From positions 40,282-104,281 of the forward strand of contig DASVDH010000076.1 in the NCBI GenBank assembly GCA_036381195.1: a stretch of 64,000 bases of DNA. The letters are read 5' to 3'. This document shows positions 35,387 through 44,135 of this stretch, one piece after another (positions within the stretch are counted from its first letter, which is position 1; each line of letters starts with the position of its first letter). The stretch comes from RSA9 sp036381195 (GTDB lineage: Bacteria; Gemmatimonadota; Gemmatimonadetes; Longimicrobiales; RSA9). The notes under the pieces were generated by a model. The model saw only the letters and a list, made by a program, of their open reading frames with translations. It did not search any database and was not told where the DNA came from. Both the position numbers and the translations under genes were made by a program.

Positions 35387-35766
35387 GGTCACCTCCCGGC
35401 GTGGGAGGAGCGCAATTGCCGTTCCGCGAGAACAGATGTTTATAGGCGAGGACGCGCGCCCGGGCCACGGCCGCACCCCGCACACCTCGCCAGAACGGCC
35501 GCACGCCGGCTCACCCAAACGGCCGGGCGCGCGTGCGGCCGGGATCTCCTGCCAGGCAGAGTGAGAATCGCGGAGCGTGGCGGGCGCGGCTCCAGCAGAT
35601 GCTCGCGGAGGAGCGACCTGCCAGGAGGAGAGGATGGATCGCGAAGCGCGGCGGGGACGTTGCGGCTGCGGAGAGGGTCGCGGCGCCGTCGGCGCTGCTC
35701 ACGCGGGCTGCGGCGGCCGGCCGCGGCCCGACGCCGTGCAGCGCCGGGCCGTTGCGGCAGGCGATG
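35387..35766. other. 380-bp gap with no gene seen
   Basis: It holds a TATAAA (minus strand, near 35440) that may be the -10 of the zinc-ribbon/PBP2 unit; the -35 is poor. The rest is GC-rich without protein-like frames. Confidence 0.4.
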
Positions 35767-36039
35767 TCATGCCGCGGTCGCGTCCTCCTCGGGCCGCGGT
35801 GCGGGTTTCTCGCCGTGCGGGATCACGGGCTTGCAGAAGCGGAGTCCGAGATCGCGGAGCTGCCGTGTCTGCTCGGGAGAGAGATCGGGGTAGCGCTGGG
35901 TCATGTACTCGAGGGTGTCATCCATCCATTCGCGCTGTTGCTCTTCGGTGGCCTGGAGGACGCCGCAGCGGTGGATATGGCTGAAGAGCTCGTCGCGAGC
36001 GCGGTCGAAAAGAGATGCCTGGTGTGTCTTTCGAGCCAA
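35767..36039 (-). CDS. small hypothetical protein
   Basis: 90 residues, hydrophilic, helical: LFDRARDELFSHIHRCGVLQ then EQQREWMDDTLEYMTQRYPDL and SPEQTRQLRDLGLRFCKPV. It starts with TTG five bases after GGAGG. Divergent from the hydantoinase gene, which it faces across a shared promoter region. No family recognised. Confidence 0.65.
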   Translation of the reverse strand: MARKTHQASLFDRARDELFSHIHRCGVLQATEEQQREWMDDTLEYMTQRYPDLSPEQTRQLRDLGLRFCKPVIPHGEKPAPRPEEDATAA

Positions 36040-36084
36040 AACTCCTCCTTTTGAACCGGTTGCCGGAGCGGCTCACGAGTGGCA

Positions 36085-36114
36085 GGATAAGGACCTGCGC
36101 AATGTTCGTGTCAA
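36085..36114 (-). promoter_or_regulatory. promoter of the small gene at 35767
   Basis: TTGACA (36109-36114), 18 nt, TTATCC (36085-36090), minus strand. On the plus strand TATAAA at 36124-36129 is a likely -10 for the hydantoinase gene and lies next to it, so the two promoters nearly overlap. Confidence 0.55.
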
Positions 36115-36144
36115 GAACTGGAATATAAACCCGGCGGGGGTGTG

Positions 36145-37785
36145 ATGCCAGAGGCGCGGGCATTGGGCCCGGTCCGATTGCAGATCTATCGACAACTCTT
36201 CGCGGCGCTGGCGGAGGAGATGGGCGCGGCGCTGCGGCGGGCGTCGTACTCGCCGAACATCAAGGAGCGGCGGGACTACTCGTGCGCGGTATTCGATGGG
36301 GAGGGCCGGGTCGTGGCGATGGGTGACCACATGCCGGTGCACCTCGGCGCGATGCCGCTGAGCGTGGCGGCGGCGCTGGCGCTCGAGCCGGGCCCGGGCG
36401 ACGTGGTGGCGCTGAACGACCCGTTCCGCGGGGGCACGCACCTGCCCGACATCACCGTCGTGAAGGCGGTGTTCGCGGAGGCGGACGGGGCCGGGCGAGC
36501 CAGGGCGGAGTCCGGCAGGCCGCTGGCGTACCTGGCGGCGCGGGCGCACCACGCGGATGTGGGCGGGATGGCGGCGGGCTCGATGCCGCTGGCGCGGGAG
36601 GTGTTCCAGGAGGGCCTGCGGATCCCGCCGGTGCGGCTGGTGGCGCGCGGGGAGCGACAGCAGGATGTGTGGCGGCTGATCCTGTCGAACGTGCGGACGC
36701 CGGAGGAGCGCGAGGGGGACCTGGAGGCGCAGCTCGCGGCGCTGGTTGCGGGTGAGCGGCGGCTGGCGGAGCTGGTGGCGCGGCGGGGCGAGGCGGAGGT
36801 CGTGGCGGCGATGGCGGAGCTGAGGGAGTACGGGGAGCGGTTGGTGCGCGCGGGGTTGGAGCGCATTCCGGACGGGGTGTACGAGGCGGAGGACTGGATG
36901 GAGGATGACGGGCTCGTCGGGGGCCCGTATCCGATCCGGGTTCGGGTCACGGTGCGGGGGGACGAGGCCGTGGTGGACTTCACGGGCACGGCGGCGCAGG
37001 CGACGGGCGGCATCAACGCGGTGACTGCGATCACGATGTCGTGCGTGCGGTACGTGGTGCGGTGCGTCGTGGAGGCGCTACTGGGGGAGCCGCTGCCGGC
37101 CGGGGGCGGAGACCTGGAGGCGGTGCGGGTGGTGGCGCCGGAGGGCAGCCTGGTCGCGGCGCGGCCGCCGGCGAGCGTGGCGGCGGGGAACGTGGAGACG
37201 TCGCAGCGGATCGCGGATGTGTTGTTGCTGGCCTTCGCGCAGGCGCTGCCGGACCGGATCCCGGCGCAGTCGCAGGGGACGATGAACAACCTCTCGGTGG
37301 GCGGGACGGACCCGCGGACCGGGAGCGCGTACGCGTACTACGAGACGGTGGGCGGGGGCATGGGCGCGGGGCCGGGGGCGGACGGGCTGTCGGGGGTGCA
37401 CGTGCACATGACGAATTCGCTGAACACGCCGATCGAGGCGCTGGAGCACGCGTACCCGTTCCGCGTGCGCCGCTACGAGATCCGGCGCGGGAGCGGCGGG
37501 CGGGGTCTGTACCGCGGCGGTGACGGCCTGAGGCGCGATCTCGAGCTGCTGGCGGAGGCGGACGTGAGTCTCCTCACGGAGCGGCGCACCCGCGGGCCGG
37601 CCGGGCTCGCAGGTGGGGAGGAGGGGGCGGCAGGGGAGAACCGGCTGCTGCGGGGCGGAGCCGAGCAACGGCTGCCGGCGAAGGTCACGTTCCGCGCGCG
37701 CGCCGGCGACGTGATCAGCGTGAGGACGCCCGGAGGCGGGGGCTGGGGCGCGGCGCCGGGACCCGCGCGTTCGACTGCCGTGTAG
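36145..37785 (+). CDS. hydantoinase B/oxoprolinase family protein (HyuB-like)
   Basis: 547 residues, normal for the B subunit. N-terminal LFAALAEEMGAALRRASYSP plus NIKERRDYSCAVFD, metal/substrate region GDHMPVHLGAMPLSV and GDVVALNDPFRGGTHLPDIT, then AYYETVGGGMGAGP and HMTNSLNTPIEALEHAYPFR. The family cleaves cyclic imides or 5-oxoproline with ATP together with an A subunit. No hyuA gene is adjacent, which is unusual. A TATAAA ends 16 bases before the ATG, so the leader is very short. Confidence 0.88.
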   Translation: MPEARALGPVRLQIYRQLFAALAEEMGAALRRASYSPNIKERRDYSCAVFDGEGRVVAMGDHMPVHLGAMPLSVAAALALEPGPGDVVALNDPFRGGTHLPDITVVKAVFAEADGAGRARAESGRPLAYLAARAHHADVGGMAAGSMPLAREVFQEGLRIPPVRLVARGERQQDVWRLILSNVRTPEEREGDLEAQLAALVAGERRLAELVARRGEAEVVAAMAELREYGERLVRAGLERIPDGVYEAEDWMEDDGLVGGPYPIRVRVTVRGDEAVVDFTGTAAQATGGINAVTAITMSCVRYVVRCVVEALLGEPLPAGGGDLEAVRVVAPEGSLVAARPPASVAAGNVETSQRIADVLLLAFAQALPDRIPAQSQGTMNNLSVGGTDPRTGSAYAYYETVGGGMGAGPGADGLSGVHVHMTNSLNTPIEALEHAYPFRVRRYEIRRGSGGRGLYRGGDGLRRDLELLAEADVSLLTERRTRGPAGLAGGEEGAAGENRLLRGGAEQRLPAKVTFRARAGDVISVRTPGGGGWGAAPGPARSTAV

Positions 37786-37862
37786 GAGACCCGGGCCGGG
37801 GCGACATCGTGCGACCCCACCGGCAGGCCCCGGCGTGAAAAGGTCACGAGCCCGGAGGCGGT

Positions 37863-39137
37863 TTGGGCTGCCGTTCGTACGCGGTGCGCATCCCGTGTGT
37901 GGTGATCGCCGCGCTCGCGTTCGGCGCCGCGGAGGGCGCGGCGCAGCATGCGGGCGCCGGGCATTCCGACCAGCGCTGGACGTGGGGCGCGCGCGCGATC
38001 GGCCTGGCCACACACGCGTCGCCCGCGCTGGCAGGGGATGCGATGACGGAGGCGTACGTGACGCAGCCGATCGTCGCCCTGGGCCTGCGGGCGTGGGGCG
38101 GACGCCTCCGGCTGCGCGGCATGGTGAACCTGGAGGGGCTCACGCTCGCGGGCGGCGAGCTGAATGCGGGGGCGTGGGGCGAGGGCTTCGTGGACCGGCG
38201 GCATCCGCACACCTACCTGCACGAGCTCGTGGGCACGCTGGAGGCGGGCCGGGGCCAGCTCGCGGCGTCGCTGACGGTCGGCAAGGGCTTCGCGCCGTAC
38301 GGGACCGACGACCCCGCCGCGCGGCCGTTCGTGAAATTTCCGGTGAACCACCACCTCGCGCAGATCCTGGAGCGTGCGGTGGCGGTCGGTGCGGTGCGCT
38401 ACGGGCCGGTCGCGCTCGAGGCCGGGCTGTTCAACGGGGACGAGCCGCAGGGGCCGGACCACATGCCGGCTGTGGAGAGGTTCGGCGACTCCTGGGCGGC
38501 ACGCGGCACGGTGTGGCCGGGCGCGGGGCTCGAGCTCTCTGCGAGCCGGGCATGGTTGAACTCGCCGGAGCACCCCGGCGGCGCCGGCCTGGATCGGCGG
38601 CTGTGGAGCGCCGCGGCGCGCTGGGAGATGGAGGCGGGTGGCAGGCGCCTGTACGCGCTCGCGGAATGGGCGCGGGCGGACGAGCTGCACCGGGGGGAGC
38701 GGCGGTTCCGGTTCGAGAGCGTGCTGGTGGAGGCGAGCGCCAGCGTGGGCCGTGCGGGAGTGGCGCTGCGGCTGGAGCGGACGACGCGACCGGAGGAGGA
38801 GCGGCTCGCGGACCCGTTCCGCTCGCCGCGGCCGCACGCGGACTTCAACATCATCGGGCAGACGCGCTGGGACATCGCGACGATCCAGTTGCACGCGGAC
38901 GCAGGCGAGCTCGCACGGCTGCGGGTGCGCCCGTTCGTGGAGGTGGCGTTGTTGCGACCGACGCAGGCGGTCCGGCCATCGCTGTTCGTGCCGAGCGAGT
39001 TCTACGGCTCGGAGCGGCTGTGGAGCGTTTCCGCGGGAGTGCGCGTCGAGGTGGGCGAGCCGCACGCGCGGATGGGCCGTTACGGCGCTGCGGATCCGGG
39101 TGGCGGGCGGGCGGCTGAGCTCAGCGGCGCGCACTGA
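37863..39137 (+). CDS. exported beta-barrel-like protein
   Basis: 424 residues. Signal peptide (VVIAALAFGAAEGAAQ), then strand-turn repeats typical of outer-membrane or surface barrels (LEAGRGQLAASLTVGKGF, LYALAEWARADELHRGE), many acidic and Gly turns, and His-rich elements HAGAGH and HHLAQILERA. Start is TTG with GGAGG four bases upstream, or a later GTG. It is 39 bases before the LVIVD lipoprotein, so the two are likely co-expressed at the cell surface. Function unknown. Confidence 0.6.
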   Translation: MGCRSYAVRIPCVVIAALAFGAAEGAAQHAGAGHSDQRWTWGARAIGLATHASPALAGDAMTEAYVTQPIVALGLRAWGGRLRLRGMVNLEGLTLAGGELNAGAWGEGFVDRRHPHTYLHELVGTLEAGRGQLAASLTVGKGFAPYGTDDPAARPFVKFPVNHHLAQILERAVAVGAVRYGPVALEAGLFNGDEPQGPDHMPAVERFGDSWAARGTVWPGAGLELSASRAWLNSPEHPGGAGLDRRLWSAAARWEMEAGGRRLYALAEWARADELHRGERRFRFESVLVEASASVGRAGVALRLERTTRPEEERLADPFRSPRPHADFNIIGQTRWDIATIQLHADAGELARLRVRPFVEVALLRPTQAVRPSLFVPSEFYGSERLWSVSAGVRVEVGEPHARMGRYGAADPGGGRAAELSGAH

Positions 39138-39176
39138 GGTTGGCGCGGGCAGCCGGAGAGCAGGAGACGGAGGACG

Positions 39177-40388
39177 ATGGGAAGGACAGCGCGAACGGCG
39201 CTCGCCGTCCTGATCCTGGGGCTGCCGGCGGCCTGCGCGAGGGACGGGGGCACCGATCCCGACCCCGGTGAGGAGCGAGAGGTCGCCGTGTTCCCGGTGC
39301 TGGGGCTGGGGTCGGTGCCGGAACGGTACACGGCGGAGGTGGCGGTGCGCGACGGTTGGGCGTACACGACGACGTGGGGCGGGACGGGCCGCCTCCCTGG
39401 CAACGCGGTGAAGATCTGGGACCTCTCCGGCGATGTCCCCGTGCTCGTGGATTCGCTGATCATCGACGGGGCGACGACGACGGGCGACGTGCAGATCTCG
39501 GATGATGGCGCGCTGCTGGTGGTGGCGACGGAGCTCCGGCCCGGGTCCATCGTCGTCTTCGACCGGAGCGACCCGGCGCGGCCGCGGCAGCTTTCGCGCT
39601 TCGAGAGGCAGAGCACGCGGAATGGCGTGCACACGGTGAAGCTCGGGCGCGTGGGCGGGCGGCTGTACGCGTTCCTGTGCGTGGACCCGAGCCCGGCGCA
39701 GCTCGTGGTCGTGGATCTCACGGACCCGACCGCGCCGCAGGAGGTCCTGGTCCGGCCGATGGGCCGGCCGTTCGTGCACGACGTGTTCGTGCGGGACGGG
39801 TTGCTGTTCACCGCGCTGTGGGATGATGGCGTGACGATCTGGGGCATCGGCCCGCCGTACGGTGGCTCGCCAGCGGATCCGGTCGCGCTGGGGAACGTGC
39901 GCACGGTCGGCGGCTCGGCGCACAACATCTGGTGGTTCGATGACGGCGACGCGCGGCGGTACGTGTTCGTGGGAGAGGAGGTGCCGCTGACCCTGGGGAA
40001 CTCGTCGGCCGGGGACATTCACGTGGTGGACATCACGGATCTCCGGGCGCCCCGCGAGGTCGCCTTCTTCCACGTGGACAGCGCGGGCACGCACAACTTC
40101 GTGATGGACGAGGCGAACGGGATCCTGTACGCGGCGTACTACAACAACGGGGTCGTGGCACTGGACGTCCGGGGCGACCTCGGCTCGTGCGAACCTGAGG
40201 CGCGGGCGCCGGACGGGCGGTGCGACCTGGGCGCGATGGGCCGGGAGGTGGGGCGTGGGCTCCAGGACGCGGGGGTGCCGGTGTTCGTGTGGGGGGTGCA
40301 GCTCTCCGGTGATCGCCTGTACGCGTCCGACATGCTGAACGGCCTGTTCGTGCTGGACGTGTCAGTGTTGAGGCGGCGAGCGCCCTAG
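39177..40388 (+). CDS. LVIVD-repeat beta-propeller lipoprotein
   Basis: 403 residues. Lipoprotein signal ending LILGLPAAC (Cys20). The body repeats a blade pattern with VVVDLTDPTAP, IHVVDITDLRAP and IVVFDRSDPARP: the LVIVD/choice-of-anchor propeller seen in surface proteins. Likely binds other surface molecules. GGAGG precedes the ATG. It forms a unit with the barrel-like protein upstream and lepB 25 bases downstream. Confidence 0.75.
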   Translation: MGRTARTALAVLILGLPAACARDGGTDPDPGEEREVAVFPVLGLGSVPERYTAEVAVRDGWAYTTTWGGTGRLPGNAVKIWDLSGDVPVLVDSLIIDGATTTGDVQISDDGALLVVATELRPGSIVVFDRSDPARPRQLSRFERQSTRNGVHTVKLGRVGGRLYAFLCVDPSPAQLVVVDLTDPTAPQEVLVRPMGRPFVHDVFVRDGLLFTALWDDGVTIWGIGPPYGGSPADPVALGNVRTVGGSAHNIWWFDDGDARRYVFVGEEVPLTLGNSSAGDIHVVDITDLRAPREVAFFHVDSAGTHNFVMDEANGILYAAYYNNGVVALDVRGDLGSCEPEARAPDGRCDLGAMGREVGRGLQDAGVPVFVWGVQLSGDRLYASDMLNGLFVLDVSVLRRRAP

Positions 40389-40413
40389 GAACGGGGAACC
40401 GAGTCCGGGGGAG

Positions 40414-41193
40414 ATGACGCGAATGGGAAAGACGCGGGTACGGCCGCAGAAGGCGCGGGAGAAGAAGCGTGAGGCGGTGCGGCCGGCGCCGAAGAGCGAG
40501 CAGCGCGACTGGATGGGCGGCCTCAAGGAGTGGCTGAAGTCCCTCGGGATCGCGTTCGCGCTGTTCCTGGTGATCCGGACGTTCATCGTCCAGACGTTCA
40601 CGATCACGTCCGGCTCGATGGAGGACACGCTGCTGGTCGGCGATTTCCTGATGCTGAGCAAGGCGGCGTACGGGGCGTGGATCCCGGGGACGGACCTCCG
40701 CTTACCGGGCTACACGGAGCTGGAACGCGGGGACATCATCGTGTTCCGGGTCGCGCACCAGCCGGACCTGGACCTGGTGAAGCGCCTGGTCGGGCTGCCG
40801 GGCGACACGCTGTGGATGCGGGATGGAGTGCTGTACGTGAACGGCGAAGCGCAGGTGGAGCCGTACGCGGATGGCATGCCTCCCGGAGCCGGGGACGCGA
40901 CGCACCCGTGGATGATGTGGCAAGCGGACTACCTGGCGCCGGGCGTGGACCGGGCGACGTACCGGCCCACCCTGTGGAATTGGGGGCCGCTGGTCGTGCC
41001 GCCGGGCCGGTACTTCGTGCTGGGAGACAACCGGGATGACAGCCAGGATTCGCGCTACTGGGGTTTCGTGGACGGGCGGAAGATCAAGGGCAAAGCGATG
41101 TTCATCTATTTCTCGTTCGACCGCACGGCGGGCCATCCGTTCGCGTGGCTACGAGACGTGAGGTGGGACCGGATCGGGCGGCGCATCGAGTGA
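40414..41193 (+). CDS. lepB: signal peptidase I
   Basis: 259 residues. A basic N-terminus, one membrane segment (43-60), catalytic Ser68 in SGSMEDTL and Lys123 in VKRLVGLPGD, and C-terminal box GDNRDDSQDSRYWG. It removes signal peptides from exported proteins at the inner membrane. ATG 40414 has GGGGGAG right before it; ATG 40423 with the same site at nine bases is equally possible. Confidence 0.94.
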   Translation: MTRMGKTRVRPQKAREKKREAVRPAPKSEQRDWMGGLKEWLKSLGIAFALFLVIRTFIVQTFTITSGSMEDTLLVGDFLMLSKAAYGAWIPGTDLRLPGYTELERGDIIVFRVAHQPDLDLVKRLVGLPGDTLWMRDGVLYVNGEAQVEPYADGMPPGAGDATHPWMMWQADYLAPGVDRATYRPTLWNWGPLVVPPGRYFVLGDNRDDSQDSRYWGFVDGRKIKGKAMFIYFSFDRTAGHPFAWLRDVRWDRIGRRIE

Positions 41194-41202
41194 TGGGGCG
41201 GC

Positions 41203-41231
41203 TTGACGGGCGCGCCGCGCGGGTGTAGGAT
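41203..41231 (+). promoter_or_regulatory. promoter upstream of the GMC-fusion leader
   Basis: TTGACG (41203-41208), 17 nt, TAGGAT (41226-41231). The inferred transcription start (about 41238) is the first base of the first terminator hairpin. Confidence 0.65.
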
Positions 41232-41237
41232 AACATG

Positions 41238-41278
41238 GACGATGCCGCCGGGGCCCGCCCGGGCGGCATCGTCGTTTT
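41238..41278 (+). terminator. intrinsic terminator 1 of 3 in the leader
   Basis: Perfect 12-bp stem GACGATGCCGCC/GGCGGCATCGTC, then GTTTTCG. It can end the lepB transcript and also any transcript starting at 41238. Confidence 0.8.
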
Positions 41279-41284
41279 CGCGAG

Positions 41285-41321
41285 CGGCGCCGCGCGCGCG
41301 AGGTGCGCGGCGCCGTCCTTT
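41285..41321 (+). terminator. intrinsic terminator 2 of 3 in the leader
   Basis: Perfect 11-bp stem CGGCGCCGCGC/GCGCGGCGCCG with a nine-base loop, then TCCTTTTCC. Confidence 0.7.
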
Positions 41322-41327
41322 TCCGGA

Positions 41328-41364
41328 ACGGTGGCGAGGCGGCGAGCCCGGCCACCGTCTTTTC
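41328..41364 (+). terminator. intrinsic terminator 3 of 3 in the leader
   Basis: Perfect 8-bp stem ACGGTGGC/GCCACCGT, then CTTTTCGTTTC. The remaining leader to the GMC start (41541) is GC-rich with no other clear structure. Confidence 0.65.
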
Positions 41365-41540
41365 GTTTCGGGGCAGCACGGGTTCGAGCGCAAGCCGGGG
41401 GCGGAGGCGGTGTGGTCGCGACGACCCGGCGGCCCTCCGGCTCTCCGCCGCACCGGTGCCGGTTCCGGTCCGGCTCCGCACGCCAGAGGGCGGACGGGAC
41501 GGGGTCCGGTCACATTGACCCACCGCAAGAGGAGGAGGTC

Positions 41541-44093
41541 ATGCCCACCGCCGCGACTCCGCAGGTCACTGACTTCACACGCGACGTGCTCGGCCGTTAC
41601 GTATGCAACGGGCTGGACGAGGCGCTGCGCAGCACGACGGAGCGGCCGGATGCGCGACCGTTCGATGTGATCGTGCTGGGCGGCGGGACCTTCGGCCTGG
41701 CGCTGGCGAACCAGCTGTTCTTCCGTGACGTCGCACACAGGCATCGGATCCTGGTCCTGGAGGCCGGCCCGATGCTGCTGCCGGACCACGTGCAGAACCT
41801 TCCCCTGCTCGGGCTCGGGATTCCGGGCGCCACGAGCATCGCGAACCAGCGGGCCGCTGGCCAGGATGCCGCGCCGCGGGCCGAGGTGTGGGGTCTGCCG
41901 TGGCATTCCAACGTGGAGTTCCCCGGCCTCGCGTACTGCGTGGGCGGGCGCTCGCTGTTCTGGGGCGGCTGGGCCCCCGAGCCGCTGCCGGCCGAGCTCC
42001 CCCAGGACCGCTGGCCGCCCGAGGTGGTCAGGGAGCTGTTCGCGCAGGAAGGACACCTGCGGCGCGCTGCCGACGAGACGGGCGTGAGCGCGGCCAACGA
42101 CTTCCTCGCCGGGCCCCTGCACCGGGCGCTGCGCCAGCGACTCTTCGAGGCGCTCCAGGCAGGGCAGGTCTCGGACGCGATCCCGCTGTCCGAGGTGCCC
42201 CTGTCCATCGAGGACGTGCCGGCGAAGGAACGCGACCTGTACAAGCTCGAGGCGCCGCTGGCCGTGAGGGCGCGGCCATCGCGCGAGGGCGCCTTCCTGC
42301 TGAACAAGTTCAGCACGGTCCCACTCGCGATTCGCGCGGTGCGCGCGGCGCAGGTCGAGTCCGGGAGCGACGACGTGAAGAAGCGCTTCATGCTGGTGCC
42401 GCGGTGCCACGTGATCCAACTGGTCACGGTGGGCGGCCGCGTCGTCGAGGTGCGGACGAACCAGGGCAACGTGCCGGTTCCGCCGGAGGGCGTGGTGGTG
42501 CTGGCGCTGGGCACGATCGAGAACACGCGGATCGCGCTGGCGTCGTTCGAGGGAATGCCCGGATACGAGCGGATCGGCAGCAACCTGATCGGGCATCTCC
42601 GGTCGAACCTGACGATCCGGATCCCGCGTGAAGCGCTGCCCGAGGACCTGCCCGAGGAGCTACAGGCGTCGGTGCTGTTCGTCAGGGGCCGGCACGCACA
42701 CGAGGACGGCAGCGAGCGCCACTTCCACCTGCAGATCACCGCGGCCGGCCCCGGGCCGGATGGCCCGGAGGTCGAGCCGGAGCTCTTCCAGATGGTCCCG
42801 GACGCGGAGGTGCTGGACCGGTTCCGGGCGGCGATCGATGACGAGCACATCATCATCAACATCCGGGGCATCGGGGAGATGGATCCGCAGAACCCGAGCA
42901 ACCGGATCGTGCTGGACTCCGAGGTCGACGAGTTCGGGATCAGGCGCGCGTACGTGCAGTTCGCGGACCCGCGCCAACCGGGCGGCAACGCGCGGGACCT
43001 GGCGCTGTGGAACGCGATGGACCGGGCGACGGACGAAGTGGCGCGCGCGTTGGCGGGTGACCGGGACTACGAGGTGCTGGTGGGCGGGCGGGCCGTGCCC
43101 GTGCCGGCGGGCCGGGTCGCATCGGAGGTCCTGCCGTTCGAGCGGCGGCGGGACGGGATCGGGTCCACGCACGATGAGGCGGGCACGCTGTGGATGGGAA
43201 CGGACCCGGAGACGTCCGTCACCGACCCGGACGGCTGCTTCCACGGGCTCACGAACGCCTACGTGGTGGGTCCGGCACTGTTCCCCACCCTGGGCTCGCC
43301 CACGCCGATGCTGACGGGCCTCGCGCTGGTGCGGAGACTGGCGCGGCACCTCGCGCCCGCGCCGACGCCGTACACGCCGGGCGGCGGCTTCCGCGCGCTG
43401 TTCGACGGCGTCGACACGAGTGGCTGGCTCATGGCGGGCTCGGGCCGGTTCCTGGTGGTGAACGGCGCGATCGAGACGGTGCCGGGAGACGATCTCGGAT
43501 TGGTGTGGTGCCGCGTGCCGACGCCGCAGGACTTCGTGTTGCGGCTCGAGTGGAAGCGCTTCCGCGAGGAGGACACGTCGGGGGTGTTCCTGCGCTTCCC
43601 GCATCCGGAGAGCCGGGGTTACGAGAACACGGCCTACGTGGCGGTGGACTTCGGATTCGAGGTACGGATCGACGAGACGGGCGCGCCGGACGGCTCTGTC
43701 TCGCGGCGCACGGGGGCGATCAACGGTGAGCCGAAGCAGGAGAGGACCCTGATCGCCGCACGGCCGCCCGGCCTGTGGAACGAGTTCGAGATCCGCGTGC
43801 AGGGGCAGGAGTACACGGTCCTGCTGAACGGCGAGCGGGTGACGCGGTTCAGAAACAACGACCCCGCGCGCGGGCTACCCTCGACGGAGGAGACGCCGAC
43901 GTTCATCGGATTCCGGGTGCAGCCCGGGAGCCGCATGGCGTTCCGGAACATCCGCACGCGCGCGCTCGAGCCGGCGGCGGTGGCGGAACGGGTGCTCGCG
44001 AACATCGGCGAAGGCGCGGAAGAGGCGGAAGCGGAGCTGCGGGGCGAGCGGTGGAGGTCGCCTCGGCCGAAGACGCGGAGGAAGGGCGAGTAG
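41541..44093 (+). CDS. GMC-type oxidoreductase fused to a DUF1080 (3-keto-disaccharide hydrolase-like) domain
   Basis: 850 residues. Residues 40-590 are a GMC/pyranose-oxidase-type flavoprotein: FAD site VIVLGGGTFGLALAN (GGGTFG 47-52), ribose-binding ILVLEAG, and the C-terminal catalytic block STHDEAGTLWMG (His about 543). The partner residue region reads GSPTPMLTG instead of the usual NPxLT. Residues 613-820 are DUF1080: ALFDGVDTSGWL, GAIETVPGDDLGLVW and DTSGVFLRFPHPES. GMC dehydrogenases make 3-keto sugars and DUF1080 proteins cleave them, so both steps may be in one chain (inference). No signal peptide. GGAGGAGG sets the ATG. Confidence 0.88.
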   Translation: MPTAATPQVTDFTRDVLGRYVCNGLDEALRSTTERPDARPFDVIVLGGGTFGLALANQLFFRDVAHRHRILVLEAGPMLLPDHVQNLPLLGLGIPGATSIANQRAAGQDAAPRAEVWGLPWHSNVEFPGLAYCVGGRSLFWGGWAPEPLPAELPQDRWPPEVVRELFAQEGHLRRAADETGVSAANDFLAGPLHRALRQRLFEALQAGQVSDAIPLSEVPLSIEDVPAKERDLYKLEAPLAVRARPSREGAFLLNKFSTVPLAIRAVRAAQVESGSDDVKKRFMLVPRCHVIQLVTVGGRVVEVRTNQGNVPVPPEGVVVLALGTIENTRIALASFEGMPGYERIGSNLIGHLRSNLTIRIPREALPEDLPEELQASVLFVRGRHAHEDGSERHFHLQITAAGPGPDGPEVEPELFQMVPDAEVLDRFRAAIDDEHIIINIRGIGEMDPQNPSNRIVLDSEVDEFGIRRAYVQFADPRQPGGNARDLALWNAMDRATDEVARALAGDRDYEVLVGGRAVPVPAGRVASEVLPFERRRDGIGSTHDEAGTLWMGTDPETSVTDPDGCFHGLTNAYVVGPALFPTLGSPTPMLTGLALVRRLARHLAPAPTPYTPGGGFRALFDGVDTSGWLMAGSGRFLVVNGAIETVPGDDLGLVWCRVPTPQDFVLRLEWKRFREEDTSGVFLRFPHPESRGYENTAYVAVDFGFEVRIDETGAPDGSVSRRTGAINGEPKQERTLIAARPPGLWNEFEIRVQGQEYTVLLNGERVTRFRNNDPARGLPSTEETPTFIGFRVQPGSRMAFRNIRTRALEPAAVAERVLANIGEGAEEAEAELRGERWRSPRPKTRRKGE

Positions 44094-44135
44094 CGAGAGG
44101 ACGCCAGAGCCGGGCGCCCCTCGCCTCCTTCGTCC

